Below are positions 34,462 to 34,835 of a stretch of DNA of 34,835 bases, piece by piece. This DNA comes from Phenylobacterium sp. GTDB taxonomy: Bacteria; Pseudomonadota; Alphaproteobacteria; Caulobacterales; Caulobacteraceae. The translations under genes and the position numbers were made by a program. The notes under the pieces are model-generated. The model was not told where the DNA came from. It searched no databases and worked only from the letters and a program-made list of their open reading frames with translations. The stretch is from NCBI RefSeq assembly GCF_030654915.1, contig NZ_JAURWM010000261.1, positions 1 to 34,835 on the forward strand. Direction: 5' to 3'. The first letter of the stretch is position 1. Each line of letters begins with the position of its first letter.

Positions 34462-34706
34462 GACGCTCTCCATGGGATGTCGGTCAGATGTCGCCTGACG
34501 TCGTTCGCGGGCGGGCAGCCGCGAGCGCTCGCGGCCGCGCCATCGCAGCCCCGTCACGCCCCCAACTGTTTACGCAGATCCCCCAGCGCACTTAGTCAGT
34601 GATGGTTTGATATTCGCGAGAATAACTGGTGTAAACCAGTTTAGTATTCCAAGTATAATTTCAGTATTTATTCACCGCACATACGACAAGTCGTCACAAA
34701 GCGGAT
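34462..34706. promoter_or_regulatory. Receptor promoter region with three dyads
   Basis: The gap is AT-richer than its surroundings and carries three inverted repeats close together. They are TATTC-GCGA-GAATA (34611-34624), AACTGGT-GTAA-ACCAGTT (34624-34641) and ACGAC-AA-GTCGT (34683-34694). The middle one has perfect 7-bp arms, and its first base is the last base of the first dyad. They lie 150-235 bases upstream of the receptor start. The tight cluster suggests operator sites, perhaps for a LacI-type regulator as known for other receptor loci, but no such gene is present in the window. Confidence 0.5.
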
Positions 34707-34835
34707 TTAGGATGAAAGGCTCATCTCAGGCGATTGAGACTTCCGCGCGATCAGTTCGCGCAGCAGAGCGGCATAGGTCTCCATGCCCGCCATCTCGGCC
34801 CCCTGAACCTTGCCCAGCTCGTCATAGCGGCGCAG
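34707..34835 (-). CDS. 3' end of an unidentified gene, cut by the window edge
   Basis: The minus strand is open from the window edge to a TAA at 34707-34709. It reads LRRYDELGKVQGAEMAGMET, then YAALLRELIARKSQ, then SPEMSLSS. This looks like the helix-rich C-terminus of a real protein, with codon use like its neighbours. Only 42 residues are visible, and I do not recognise the family. It lies upstream of the receptor on the same strand, so the two could be functionally linked, as is common in receptor loci. Confidence 0.5.
   Translation of the reverse strand: MRRYDELGKVQGAEMAGMETYAALLRELIARKSQSPEMSLSS

Overview
The window is about 34.8 kb of high-GC DNA. It looks like a chromosomal segment of a Caulobacteraceae-type alphaproteobacterium (Caulobacter or Phenylobacterium relatives). 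Three things point there: a TonB-dependent receptor of the long Caulobacter/Xanthomonas type, a proteobacterial Mrp antiporter operon with fused A and B subunits, and a dense set of acyl-CoA enzymes. The taxonomic placement is inferred from protein character only.

Layout. 0.2-2.6 kb holds two convergent thiolases separated by a 10-bp-stem hairpin; one has lost a catalytic cysteine. 2.6-3.7 kb is gene debris: a 21-bp dyad, the 3' end of a phytanoyl-CoA dioxygenase-like gene, and a frameshifted autotransporter passenger repeat. 3.7-6.8 kb has a CPD photolyase and a DnaQ-fold exonuclease with a BRCT-like tail. Between those two lie remnants of a ParB-type partition gene and of a tyrosine recombinase whose catalytic residues have mutated. 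7.0-12 kb carries a carboxylesterase, a small secreted protein, an outer-membrane barrel protein, a BaeR/BaeS-like two-component pair and an alpha/beta hydrolase.

12-17.2 kb is a fatty-acid block: an SDR dehydrogenase diverging from a FadE-type acyl-CoA dehydrogenase that is followed by an acetyl-CoA hydrolase/transferase. 17.6-23.6 kb is a complete mrpAB-C-D-E-F-G cation/proton antiporter operon in which every junction overlaps. 23.6-26.6 kb holds a globin, a CYP153-like P450, a divergent TetR regulator and an IsdG-like haem-degrading monooxygenase. 26.8-30.8 kb has inorganic pyrophosphatase, a PhaJ-like MaoC hydratase, KatG and a SpoIIAA-like protein. 31.0-34.5 kb has a TonB-like membrane-anchored protein with an unusual four-cysteine C-terminal domain, convergent with a large TonB-dependent receptor. 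The right edge cuts a further minus-strand gene.

Working together: the P450, acyl-CoA dehydrogenase, MaoC hydratase, SDR and thiolases could in principle cover terminal oxidation and beta-oxidation of aliphatic substrates, but they sit in separate transcription units, so a shared pathway is inference. KatG, globin, photolyase and Mrp are stress functions. No CRISPR array, tRNA, rRNA or intact insertion sequence was seen. The least conventional items are the TonB-like protein with a non-TonB C-terminal domain beside the receptor, the cluster of three dyads upstream of that receptor, and the parB/integrase graveyard.
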